Source: Haliclystus octoradiatus (lineage: Eukaryota; Cnidaria; Staurozoa; Stauromedusae; Haliclystidae). From it: a DNA stretch of 64,000 nt. Below are positions 10,351 to 55,300 of this stretch, piece after piece. The position numbers and the translations under genes are program-made. The stretch covers positions 62,001 through 126,000 of the forward strand of contig OU744451.1 of assembly GCA_916610825.1 (NCBI GenBank), read 5' to 3'. Numbering within the stretch: the stretch's first letter is position 1; each line of letters opens with the position of its first letter. The notes under the pieces are model-generated. The model did not search any database. It saw only the letters and a program-made list of their open reading frames with translations, and was not told the origin of the DNA.

Positions 10351-10449
10351 TTAGCGAATTTTTACGCCTTTCGATCAATTTGGGCGTTGTTCCTACATTT
10401 GCAAAAGGGGAGAGAACTAACTCAAACCGATGGAAAGACTCAACACAGA

Positions 10450-12188
10450 GCTACCAACAAAACATGTTGAAAGAAGAACTAGAGTTTAAAGTAAGTGAAC
10501 TAAAGAAACTGCGATTGGAATCAGCAAATCTCTTGGCTGAAGTACGACAGACATGCACGATATTTAGGTATCTGTGTATTCTATCAGATACGTGCATCAC
10601 ACGGAAAAGATTATACGATAAATCTGTAAAAACTCACACAAAGAAACTTAGCCGGCTCTTGAATGTTAAAGAAGATATCGATAAGCACGTAAAGAACATG
10701 TCAAGCTATTCATTAACGTTTTTCGAGTTATTTCACTTTACCAAGGTCTACAAGCAGGAAAGATGAAAGAGAAATAAGAGCGAATTTTGAGAAGGCATAA
10801 AGAATGGCTGACAAAAAGCTGGAAAACTATGAAAAAGAATTAACAACTTCAACCCTACGAACGATCAATAGCTTTAAAATACTGTCAAATGAAAGGACCT
10901 ACACCATCGAAGTCATTACTGAGAGCAGTAAAATCGCTAAAAAAACGGAGCGATATCATGGGTAGTAAGCCCGATAAGGGTAATGGTGTGGTTGTAATGG
11001 ATAAACTGACTATATCCCCCTACTTCAGAAATCTTCAACTGATATCAAAGACAAATTTCAACTATAGTAGATGCTCTTAGAAAACCAAAACGAGGCAGAC
11101 CTCCTACGCTTTACCATCCTCTATTTGAAAAGGAAAAAGAAATTAGCCTAATAATCAATCGGATATTACCAGAAGCCACCGCTGCCAATTTATGCCTGCC
11201 CAAAAGGGTCACGCTTGGCTCATCTATATGGTCTTCCAAAGACGCATAAGAAAGAACTAGAAATGCGTCTTGTATTGTCATCGTTGAATGGGTATAATTA
11301 TAAATTAGCCAAATGGCTTGATGAGAAACTAAAATCACTCTCGATAAATGAGTATACAATAGAGGATATTTTTGCTTTTGATGATTTGATAGCAGAACAA
11401 CGCGTTCCTGATAATACATTATTAGTGTCATATGACGTAAAGTCACTATTTACAAATGTTCCCCTGGATGAGACGATTAATCTGATTGCTGAAAAGGCAT
11501 TTTACAGATAACTGGTTCAATGAGACACATGACCTAAACTTCAATGAAAAAGAACTACACGATTTACTGGTAATTAGTACAAAAATCAGCTATTCCAGTT
11601 TAACCAGCAATTGCATGAACAAGTTGACGGCGTGGCCATGGGGTCCCCCTTGTACCCTCTTCTGGCTAATGTATTCATGTGTCACATTGAAAAGAGGTTG
11701 TTGAATGAAAACTCTTCACCACTATTCTATAGACGGTATGTAGATGACACACTTGTTTTTTTTAATAGCCATACCGAGGCAGAAAAGTTTTTATCTATTT
11801 TAAATAACATTGATCCATCCTTGTCCTTTACAATGGAAATGGAGAATAGTCTTTTGTTGGAAATGCATTTTTAAAACTCGGAAACAGTTTTGAAGCTAGT
11901 ATTCACCGAAAATCAACTGATAGCGGTTTACTGCTTAATTACCAGATCCATGTCGACCAACGCTATAAGACAGGACTTTTAAAAACAATGATAAACCATG
12001 CAACGCACTTATGGTCCTCTGAACGTCTTTTTAACGAAGAGTGTGTAAATATAAAACGTATTTTTAACCAACTTAAATATCCAGCTTCTCTTTTAAATTC
12101 TATTTTATGTAAATTTAGTTTTATTCCAAATTTTAATGATGATAAAAATGTTTCAAGCACTGTAAATAATGTACATTCTTATATTTAA
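10450..12188 (+). pseudogene. Penelope-like element reverse transcriptase (decayed)
   Basis: Successive frames together encode a PLE polyprotein. A coiled-coil N-terminal part (about 10450-10765) is followed by KPDKGNGVVVMDK (about 10965-11005), then HLYGLPKTHKK (11219), SYDVKSLFTNVPLDETI (11430), GVAMGSPLYPLLANVFM (11627), FYRRYVDDTLVFF with the catalytic DD (11730), FTMEMENSLLLEMHF (11830), and a C-terminal connector to 12188. At least four frameshifts or stops separate these blocks. No GIY-YIG endonuclease coding follows, so the element is truncated or of an endonuclease-lacking type. PLE reverse transcriptases are related to telomerase. Confidence 0.85.
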
Positions 12189-12930
12189 AACCTACATTTG
12201 AATTAATATAAATATTGCCTTGAGTGAGCTCCATGTAAATAACCAGTATTTTATGTGCTTTTGGTTCTTCGATAAAGTTTGATGATGACCCGGATGATGA
12301 TGAGGAAGGCGTATTATCAAATCGCAATTGCCAATTTCTGTCAAAAATAATTGCGACCATGAACATCCTTTTTTGCCTGAAATTGTTCATTCGGTGTATA
12401 TTATGTATATTACAATTAATGTATATACCTAGTTGTATTTCCTAAATTAGATAATAAAGTATTTACATGATCTATAGAGCTACGAACTTTAAAAAATAAT
12501 GAATAACATTTTTTACTTACTGCGTACTTGTTTTTCTATGTCGATATATGTATCTTCGTACATAGCCTCGTTTTGGCAGTTTAATACACAGTGACAGTAA
12601 ATACATTTTAAGCACATTATACGAGCTAAATGATGCAGGGCTGTTATGTCTGATGGTATCCCCTCAAATTAAATCACATGATTGCACTGAAACTTGACAG
12701 CCTCAATTTAACGTTTCTACTGGGAATGCCATTAATAAAATTGCGAAATTAAGGCTTTTTGCTAGCCTGTGTACCAGGACAGAGGTTTTTCCTGAAACCA
12801 TAGCTTTTTGCCTACTCCGATTTCAGAGCATTCTGGATATGTTGTTAAGCATAAAATTTGACCCTAGAATTGATGAAATATGCTTCTGTTGCAATTTGTG
12901 TGAGGTCAAGGCTCATATTGGTTTAAAATG
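12189..12930 (+). mobile_element. Non-coding tail of the Penelope-like element with an insertion
   Basis: 12189-12320 and 12670-12930 together match the inverted tail at 7260-7620. Between them lies about 350 bp (12320-12665) whose inverse occurs at 9590-9830. A short insertion near 12775-12810 is also absent from the other copy. Confidence 0.7.
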
Positions 12931-13597
12931 ACTGTACTAAAGGTGATCATCAGGTGATTTATTGCAACTAGTTTAGCCATATTACATTTTAGATTACTTG
13001 TGTCCTGCCAATCAGGGATACTTCGTTGCATCGCCAAAAAACAACAACGACAAACAATAATATAATATTGAAATTCATTAATTTTTCAATAATTCGAACA
13101 GTCTACAATTATTAGCTGTACATCAAAATATTATAATTGAAATCTCTTGTTTGGAAAAAACTGTAAAAAAGATTTTGATATATAATATTTTTGGTGTGAT
13201 AAACGCCACCAAAAATAAAAACATGCGTGCAAAAAGGTGAATTATTTACAAAATATGTTACTGTATTCATTATTATAATTATAATTATTATATATTTCTC
13301 GTTTCTATTTTATTCAAAACAAAATCGATTACCTTTTATTATTAGATTATAAATCATTTATTCAATAGACTAAATTTTATAATCCAACTGTATCGACTGG
13401 TGTTATGTATTCAAGTAGCGATAGTTGCAACTTGCACTAGCCGAAAACATAAAATATATTTAAAATATTGAATCGCTATTTCTCTAAGTTAGATAATGAT
13501 GAAATTAGAAAACTAGGCTTTATTGCTACAATAACTATTTGTAAATTACATGAGACAAACTCAAGTTATTCGTTTATTTCAATAAAAGTCTTCATTT
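12931..13597. other. AT-rich spacer downstream of MYO9
   Basis: No gene seen. On the minus strand AATAAA signals just after the MYO9 stop (complements of tttatt at about 13522 and 13573) are candidates for polyadenylation, so part of this stretch is probably MYO9 3' UTR. Confidence 0.4.
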
Positions 13598-46343
<32,746 letters not shown>

Positions 46344-47214
46344 TGTTAAAGCCAGTTAGAACCACACTGAAATTTAACAGATTAACAAATGTAAATTGTA
46401 CATCTAATTATAGAATATTTACCATCCTATTGCAATTTAGATTATTTGAGGTTCAAGCTTATAGATCTGTCACCTTGCTTCGTAATTATTTCCGCTCAAG
46501 CCTTGAACTAAGAAATATTTGTACACAGAGCATTGTAAATGTTGTAGGTAATGTTTGCTAATATTTCCATGCATTCCAGCGCTAGGCCTATACATCATAT
46601 TTTAATCAAGTACTTATAGAATGTAATGACTGTGATCTCTTACGCACAACTTTACATCAAATGACAACTTACAAAAGTCTGATTTCTAAATGAGTGGTAA
46701 ATTAGTAGGCCTAAAGCTTCAAACATCTTTGCGGCCATATTTGGACATCGACTCACAATGTCATTGTGTCAACTTCTAAATATGCATAATTAACATAGAT
46801 TAAATAAATTAGACAGCCCTGAATAGCCTCGAGGCTGGTGCGCAGGCTAAGTACTTGCAAACTTGAGTTTGATTCCACAGCATAATGACTGATGAACTAT
46901 TCTGTCAAACTGATGAAGTGAACGGTACTGAATGCCCCTGAACTGATGTTTGCTGAAAGGCCCAAGCAAACCATCTAATTGTGTTGGTTTGACTCTGTTC
47001 CACACAGTCGCACGCAATTGGAAGATGTGCCTGCGGTCCAAGCGGTCCTCATTTTATTCAGCCCTGTTTAGGACACGGAACAACAGTCGCATATTTGCAG
47101 GCGCAATAGCTGGGAGACCTTCCGCAGCTTACGTTGCTAAGAATTTTTATTATCAATCTAGAATTAGCCTACAATAGTTGGTTGTTCTGAATCGAAATTA
47201 CAAAGAAGTTATAA

Positions 47215-47330
47215 ACTATAGATTATAAACATTGATGAAACAAAGATGAGACAAAAGCCTTTTCCGTTACTCAGAGTTTCACGCGTTTATTTTACTATCA
47301 TCTGATGATTGAATGTTATAATAATAATAA
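47215..47330 (-). repeat. Degenerate hammerhead-family repeat, minus strand
   Basis: On the minus strand it reads acgcgtgaaactctgagtaa followed by cggaaaagg and caaagatgag tail words shared with 14775-14945. The CTGANGA half is scrambled, so it cannot fold as an active ribozyme. Confidence 0.5.
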
Positions 47331-47499
47331 TAATAGCATTTTTAATAATAGCTTTAAGGATTGTAAACTATAAGGATATCAGAAACCTTCAATTCAAAAG
47401 CTAATTATTTTTCAATGTTGCATTTTTAGGTCCATTTCGAAAGACTAAGACTTTCTCTCAAGCACTGCCCAGTATCGTTTTATTTCTAAGGAGTTCAGA

Positions 47500-47651
47500 T
47501 AGAAATAAAGTCAAAGACTAGACGTTGTTTCTCCGTTACTCAGAGTTTATGGTTGACAGTTTTATCAATCTGAATAAAACCGTCTGATGAGCGTTATCAC
47601 GCGAAACTCTGAGTAATGGAGACAACGTCTAGTCATTGACTTTATTTCTAT
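47500..47651. repeat. Palindromic pair of hammerhead-family repeats
   Basis: Left arm agaaataaagtcaaagacta..ctccgttactcagagttt and right arm aaactctgagtaatggag..gactttatttcta are reverse complements over about 50 bp. The right unit carries the well-conserved hammerhead (47580-47619); the left, on the minus strand, has lost stem II. Confidence 0.75.
47580..47619 (+). ncRNA. Hammerhead ribozyme with complete consensus core
   Basis: Stem I CCGT/ATGG with one G-U pair (47580-47583 with 47616-47619), core CTGATGA (47584-47590), stem II GCGT-tatc-ACGC (47591-47602), core GAA (47603-47605), stem III ACT-ctg-AGT (47606-47614), cleavage nucleotide A (47615). Preceded by tgaataaaac, the same leader as the 36503 copy, which shows they are one family. 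Confidence 0.8.
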
Positions 47652-48877
47652 ACTGCTCTGCATATTCGCATTGCGCACTCTATTGATGTTTTGCCACCAA
47701 TGAAGTTATTAAGTAGTTCAGATATATGTGCTTCGTTTCAGCAAGACTTATTAAAGTTAGAGACCAATTTATTGATATTATAAATTCACAATAAAGCATC
47801 TAGGTAGGCTGTAGGGTCCACAGTACTCCAATAGTGCTCTAGCATAAATGATTTGTAATTTTCAAATAACAACTTAATATAAATATATATATAGTTCGCC
47901 AGTGGTACTATATTTTCTTAATTTGTCACACATATCATTATTTTGAATTCTTATAAAAACAATCTGAGGATTAATTTTATTCAATTATAGGCCTACTACT
48001 CATCAATTCTAGACAAGGGTCCACGTGTTTGACGAATGGCATTTACTTCACATCAATAGATTCCAATATCTCTAAATGCTGTAACTGTGTGATGAAACGT
48101 GAGAAGTTCTTTATACCGAAGCGGAAATAAGTCTAAATCGATTATGCAAAAAATATTTTGAAGAGAGATCAGTGCTTTTGAAAAGTTGATTGTAAACTTG
48201 ACACTGGACAGGGTTAGAAGTTCAGACTTTCCAGTCAATAAAACACGAAGCAGACAATGGGCTACTTTTCAACCTGTAGTTCAAACTATCGTCACACCGG
48301 TATTATGATTCGGTAAGAACGATGGGGTTAATTTATTGACGAAACAGCGAAATGAAGAAGCATATTAATAAGTAAAACTTTTAAAACAAATAATGACACA
48401 AGAGCCTTCAAATCGATCATAATATTTGGATCAAAACATCGTTATCTACATTAAAATAAGAGTAGATAGCGATATGTTTGCAGCATAGGTGGGGTTATGA
48501 TAAAATATGTTAAACCATTCAAACAGATGAACAGTTTATATATATATTCTTTCGTTGCCAACGCGCTTCGCATGACAATGATCACAACGGTTGCGAGAAT
48601 GTTTCTTGAGAATTGAACATTTGAACAAATCAAACATATCTTGTATTAAAAAGGATAATAATCTTAGATATGATAGCTTAAGTATAAACTCCTTGGTTTA
48701 ACATTAAACATATTTAATGAGCACTACACATACAGGCCACATGCTTCCAAGTAGGAGCCTTTCTTCATACGAAGAACTAAACATCCGCGCAGACGGACAG
48801 CAAACATAAATAATTTCAAATCGATACTGGACCGTAAAGAATTGAATATATAACCGGATATTTCTATATCAATATAC

Positions 48878-49379
48878 CTACATAAGGCATCTACATTGAT
48901 GTAGCTTGATGGGTTGATGTCCACACCGTATCCTGGAAATATCGAACCAATTTTAAAATCGTTTCAAGTTTTTACTCAACTCCATGAAGCTCTGCCGCCG
49001 GCGAATCAACTCACGGAAGAGGTCCAATAATCAATTAATTCCTGCCAATTTGTGGTATTAAATAAATCGAACTCACGTTCCACGTGAGAAAACAGGGTAT
49101 AAGCTACTATGCGTCCACCGGAATAACTAATTTTATACCGCTAATTTGGTAAAAATTTGCAAAATGTATTGATAAAACTGTGACTTTGCCTTGATCATTC
49201 GAATGTTTTTCCAGCATTAGACCGGAAGTCCAACTGATTCGGAAACGATTAGTGCCCATATCCCCATAAATATTGACGTCACAACCAAGTGCGTCATCTT
49301 TTGTAATCCCTTTTTGTCTAATAGGATTAAACAATAGGATATCGCGATGGAGTAATTTGTTAGGCTCCCGATCAAACAC
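48878..49379 (-). other. Possible minus-strand coding exons, unidentified
   Basis: 49379-49185 gives a 65-codon open stretch of natural composition (VFDREPNKLLHRDILLFNPI, then DDALGCDVNIYGDMG), and 48932-48878 is bounded by tttccag and a gtatat donor, giving YGVDINPSSYINVDALCR. I recognise no family, the phases are unproven, and there is no start or end. Either a fragment of an unknown gene or chance. Confidence 0.22.
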
Positions 49380-50664
49380 TTTAATTTACTGATAGCTAGT
49401 GAGGTTATTGCTATACTCTAGTTAAATGTATAAGTGAATTATTGTATTGTCATATATTACGAACATTGCAATTGAAATTTAGAAAATAGCAGAACCAAGC
49501 CGGGAACTCCAACTCAAAGACTCAACTTTTCATACTTAATATGAAATTTAGCGACATAGTGGATTAGATCAATCGATCAACCGATAAACTATGTTGGAAG
49601 CTTATCTACGCGCCGTCAACTGCCTGTCTCCGATCTCGAAGGAATAAGGTTGTCTTTGGCGCCAGCCAATTAATTATTCTTTTTGTAGTTCCCCCTTGCA
49701 ATGGCTTGTATGGAGCCATTCATAGATCAAGCAGGGACCGGGAGCAGGGAGCAGGGTCAAAATTATGCTTTGTGCTGTGACCGTTCACATGTCATATCAT
49801 CTCAAACTAAATGGATACGTAGTTCAGAATATGCTTTTGGGTCCTTTTCAATATAAAGAGATCATTTTTATGTACTCAGTCCTACTAGCTCCTTTTGAAC
49901 AGTGTGAGTGTGTGTAGAGCATATTATAGCAGGCTAATATTTGGCATTGGCAAAGTTACAACAAATAGGCTTACAGCACTGCGATGTATGATTTACAGAA
50001 CATTTTTATTCTCGCATTTATTTTCTGTAGAGGTCACTGTGGCCTGAATGAAGATGCTGAATATATTCTCCATTGTTCAAGTGGTTTCCAGGATAGCTTT
50101 GTTGAGATTGTTTCGTTTCAGTCGTAATGTCGACAAATGTTCTAGTGGTTTACTTTATATTAGATTTAGGCCTATTTAAATCAATGTTGTATTTTAGCAT
50201 CAAATTTTGTAATGTCTATAGTATCACTCCGGCAGATCGCCTATCAAAAAGTTAGTGATGTTGAAATATTCTTTGCGGTTTAAAGTTTAAATGAAAGGCA
50301 ATGAAACAAAGACAAATATCTCTCAAATTGATTTCTGTATAATAGCAATTTAATACCTGATTCTAAAAATTATTATGAAATTCAGAATCAATAGAATTTA
50401 TTGAATTGTTAGAATGAAAATGTGGTCAGTTCATATCATAAAGAACTCGTGTATGAGCGGTACATTTACAAAGGGCGGGGTCTTTGTTCACATGGGAATC
50501 ACACAGGGGCCACAAAAGTGTTAACATAACTTTCAGATCAAATCTGTCAAAAATTTGAGGGAAGGGACGTAGTTGTGTTGTCAAGGAACAAGACACATGT
50601 ATGGTGTCTTTTAAAATCACAAGACTGTCTACACTTGTCGACTTTACCAAAACATCTATTCAAT

Positions 50665-52351
50665 ATGCAAACTGAAGGAGAGCAGAATTTTGATATACAC
50701 CCTGAAGAACTTACTGAAACAGAACGTTTAATTATCGCCAATGTTTTGTCTCGAGACGAGGAAATTAGACGTCAAGAAAGAAAACGATTAAGGTTTGTTT
50801 TTCTTCGCATTTGTTTTATTTTTAACTAAATTATTATCAGCGTTCATTTTACAATTAATTTATCAGTGTTGTATAACAACAAGCTTTTTATTTTATCTAT
50901 TCAACCACGAGATTTGATTTCTAAACGTTCTGATAATCAATAATTTACAACAAACCCATCAGCTGGCTGTAGGCCTATGCCTAGGCTTTCCCCCTGATCC
51001 TTAAACTTTATTTTTAAAAGATCAAAAATATAAACAGCTCTCAAAAATTGTATCAATTGTTTACTTGATTGATTTATATATGATAAGAACCCCTTTTTTA
51101 ACATCCATGGCTCAAACGTTACCCTATTCATTGTTTATGATATATCTTTCTTAATATTTCACATTAAATTTCTTGCTAAATATAAGCTGTTTACTATTAA
51201 AAATAAACAGTGATATCTTTGTGTGTCCAAAGATGATTCATCGTAATTGAGAGAGACCACATGAGACTTAATGTGATCTATATCCTTTGGTATTGTTTTT
51301 ACCTACCTGCTAAATGGTATGTCAACAAGTTAATACGATCTCACTAATATTTCAAGTATAGGTGGGCCTCTATGTTAAGCCTACAGATTTGTTTTAACAA
51401 TATACCCATTTATGAGTCATCAGATAGCCATCTTAATAAGTAAATTAATACAGCTTTTGTAGTAGCACACAAAAGGCTTGATATACCCCTAATATTCAGT
51501 CCCCGTTCCCCCAGAAAGTTCCCGTAATCCCCTTAAATTTAATTTCCAGTCAAACAAATAGGAACAAAGCATCAAACAACTAGCCACCAGCCACTTCACC
51601 TAGAAATTAACAACACAATTACAAAACGTTGAACCTATTGATTAAATTCAGGGATTCAAATTGATCAAAAATTATCGTTTGATCAGCATATTGAAAAAAT
51701 GGTGAATAAAAATTAAGCGCAGTCTTACCTTGTTAAAATTTGTTCACAAGTTTATCCCTCGAGAAACTGCCAAATTACTTTTTAATACCATAGTCTTGCC
51801 GCATTTCGACTACTGCTCTGTCGTATGGGGGAATTGCAAGAAACAACATATTGATCACCTCCGGAGATTGCAGAACAGAGGTCTCTGACATCCTTAGTCA
51901 ACTTGGTTGGCAATCAGTCAGAGACAATGCCATCTCATCAGCTAATCTTCACACACAATTAATCAATTTCAAAATAGCCCTTCATGTGTTTCTCCATCTA
52001 TTTACAAATCTTTCTGCATCAGTAAACCAAAAAGAATTTAGATTAGAAGATATCTAAGCAGCATTTCGCTCTGAAATTCCAAATTGTCTGAGTTGTGTCT
52101 CATAAATGACTCATTCTTAATTTTGTTTCTAAATTTAGTGAGTTAAAACAAGAGCTTCATGTGTTGAAAGAAAAATCTGTTAAAGATGGCGAAGAAGAAG
52201 AGGCGGGAAGAGTTTGTATGCGATGTCAAACTCCTCTTGGCCTGATATTTAGCTCTGGAGCTTTATGCCCTACATGTCAGAAAAGAGTCTGTAAAGACTG
52301 CCGTGTTCCTCATGAAGAGAGCTGGGATTGTACTTATTGTAATAAAGTTAG
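50665..52351 (+). CDS. SYTL: SYTL exons 1-2: Rab27-binding helix and zinc finger
   Basis: Exon 50665-50792 opens MQTEGEQNFDIHPEELTETE and continues LIIANVLSRDEEIRRQERKR, the SHD1 helix that contacts Rab27. The ATG at 50665 is the first that gives a family-like start; an upstream in-frame start at 50575 would add 30 unrelated residues. Exon 52139-52351 encodes a FYVE-like finger with cysteines at residues 69, 72, 86, 89, 94, 97, 107 and 110 (CMRC, CPTC, CKDC, CTYC), all eight present. A LINE fragment sits in the intron between the two exons. Confidence 0.9.
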
Positions 52352-55300
52352 GTGAGTATAGATTCAATCAGTTAATAGTTTATTCCTTTCTTGAGAGCAA
52401 ACACACTGAATATGGCGATCGTAAAAATAGTGGGCATGAGCAGCAGTAAAAATCCCAAATCATCATTTCCTTATGAAACTTACGTAGAATTCTTCATAAC
52501 CTGATTATAGCAAATTGGACTGTGGGCGGCATATGCATACTGATAGACTTAAATTATGTATTAACATTGTTTTGGTTTGTAGGGAGATCAAAGCGGAATC
52601 AGGTGTTTGGTTTTATGATCATGCCACTAAACAGAAGCGAAATCTGTATGGTACGGCATTGCTTACACGGTTATTCAAGAAAGGTGGGTGCAAGACGAGT
52701 TAACCTATTACCTATTGTTAATAAGTCAAGAAAATGAACATGACCGTGATGATCTTTTTGTTCTTGATTTTAAATGTATATATATTGTACTGTCGTAGAC
52801 TTACCAACAGACACAGTCGTCTATCATTATCTTTATCATTTATTCAGGACCTTTAAGCTTACACACAAACTTTTTTCCAGGTACTGTCAGCTGTCACTGT
52901 GACCTTTTTTTATAGGTTAATGAACGTTAAGGGTTAGTCTCAGATCTTGTAATATTGAATGACAGATAATCCACCAACTATTCACGCAACTATTTGTGCT
53001 GTATACTAGAACCGTTAACAATCCCTTGTGACAATGAATGTAATTAAAGCGTAGAATGTTGTTTGTTGTATGCTATTTCTGTTTGTAGCTCCTAGAAGAG
53101 TCGTCAATGATCTTCAAGATCCAATATGGAGTGATTTTGATGAAACAGAATCTGGCCTGGGTAATCTTTATTTTATATATATGTATATTGCTGATTTGCT
53201 AATCAATAGGAAATTGTCATTGTTCAGACTCCTGCGGAAAATCATTCATCAGTTAACAAACTGTGACCCAGGAAAGTCAAGAACAAAAAGAGGACATTTA
53301 TTAATTGTGTTTCTCAAGTGGGGGACAAAATATTCTTGTAAGATTACCAGTAAAAATCATTTTTTGTTTATATTGGGGTTTTGGTGTGGTGGTCAAAATT
53401 CATATCCTTGGGGTATCCACTCATGATATTTGGATTTGATCCTCGGCAGGAACACACACTTCAATTGATCATTACAGATGCAAACTACACTGGTGGTCAG
53501 TGTTCCATCCATTAATATTTAACAAAGTAGCCAAATAGCATTCAAATGATTTGTTCCGAATCCAATGCAAGAGCGAAATGTTTTTTGCATAGATACAAAA
53601 CTAGTTTTGATATCGTAAATCAGGTGTAATTGACCAAAGAATACTGGTACGGTTTACATCTTTAAGCAACCAACCCGCCTGTTGCAAAAAGCCACCAGCT
53701 TGTGCCTTTGTGAAAGTCCAAAATCTCAACAACAATAAACAAAAGTTATTAAATTTCTCTCAATATTCACATGATTCATAGATATTTGATACGTAGGCCT
53801 AATGGTATTTGCTCTACCCTTCTGTGATCTCATATATCATGATCCCAACTTTTGCCAGCCCCTGTTTATCATAAGTTATTATTACTTGTAGTTTTGTCTG
53901 GCAAATAGTTTACTTGAAAAATATCATCATAGAAATAGTAATGCATTTAAACTGGATTGTGGATTTTAGTTAGCATCTCTGCACTTTGGAGTTCAGTGTC
54001 AAACAATTAGACCTTGTGCAATGCTTGCACTCATTCTTGCGTCCCTATCAGTTTCCAAATCCACATCAAAATGACCATATTCCTCAATCACCTTTAGAGG
54101 GGTAGGTCAGTCGCATGCTAGCTTGTACAATCTGAAAATGGGAATATTGATATTTACACCCAATAGTTTGTGTTTGTACTCCATAACTGAATACATTTAC
54201 ACTTTGATACCATTATTGTAGATTCGTTTGTTTTCATTTTGGTTGACTCTTAGGTAGTGACGATGATGACTCAACGTATCTCATGCTCAGTCAACGAGAC
54301 GACGGAGAAATCTCCGTTAGAGAAGGTAAACATCCTGATCATGACGTTGAAATTTGTGAAACCATATCGAATAACGATTACCATAATGAGGCAGCAAACG
54401 ATACAATTAAGCAAGATATTGATATAGATGAAAGCAAACCTCAAAAAATAAATTTATTAGCCATGGTCAACGGGGCTTCGTCACTTCATACAGACAACAG
54501 TAATGAAAATAACGATGGAATTTTGAGAGACGAATCAATTGTTTACTCAGTACCAACTATACAGATTGTCAGTGCCGACGAAGGTGAAAATACTGATGAT
54601 GATGATGATGTTGACGAGGAGAAACATAATGACATAATTGACACATTTGAACATTCGTCATCTGATCACCACAGTTCATCTGATGCAGAGGATAATGACG
54701 AGGTTGAAAGGCATTCGTATGAAGGTATGATATGAAAATAGCATGCACATACGTACGTTTGGCATCATCGTCATAGTTTCATTTACGTCATACAACCACA
54801 AACACAAGCGATTACTAACATTCATACCATTAACAGAGAACATACTAACGTCGTACATTTCATTTTGTTTTTTGAATCAGAACTTCCTTTGTAGTAGCCC
54901 TTATTCCACTTCATGCGAAAATTTCAGCGTAAAACTAATTTGTTTAAAGTAAATTTTTAACGATGGCAAATTTCCTGAAAATAGCGTTGTTCAAATAATA
55001 TACAAGTTCCACTTTAGCTAATTTCCAAAGTGAATTTGCACAGACATAATCCTACTTTTATGGTTGATATGGTTGTTTACATCAACCATTTCAGCAGAAT
55101 TCAAAGAGAATAAAATCATTTCCAATATATAACACTCATTGATTAATATAAATTGTCAAATTCATACTTCCAAATGATCCAATAATATTGTCAACCATTT
55201 ATATGTGTCATTCATCATTCGCTACTTTCATCATTTATCTGTATTCCATCTAATGTCATATTAATTCACGTTATAATATATCACAATCATTCCAGTGCCT

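Larger units (their letters stand above)
46344..50664. other. Intergenic region between divergent MYO9 and SYTL
   Basis: 4.3 kb that should contain the promoters of both genes. I see no TATA box or CpG-rich island. It holds the hammerhead repeats (47215-47651), two weak minus-strand exon candidates (48878-48932 and about 49185-49379), and at about 50030-50110 a plus-strand peptide CGLNEDAEYILHC that resembles the end of a LINE ORF2. Confidence 0.5.

Noticed and set aside
46847-47177. Opposed 64- and 75-codon frames that might be a reverse transcriptase remnant
   Set aside because: No clear RT, endonuclease or RNase H motif in either frame, so I could not support a family.
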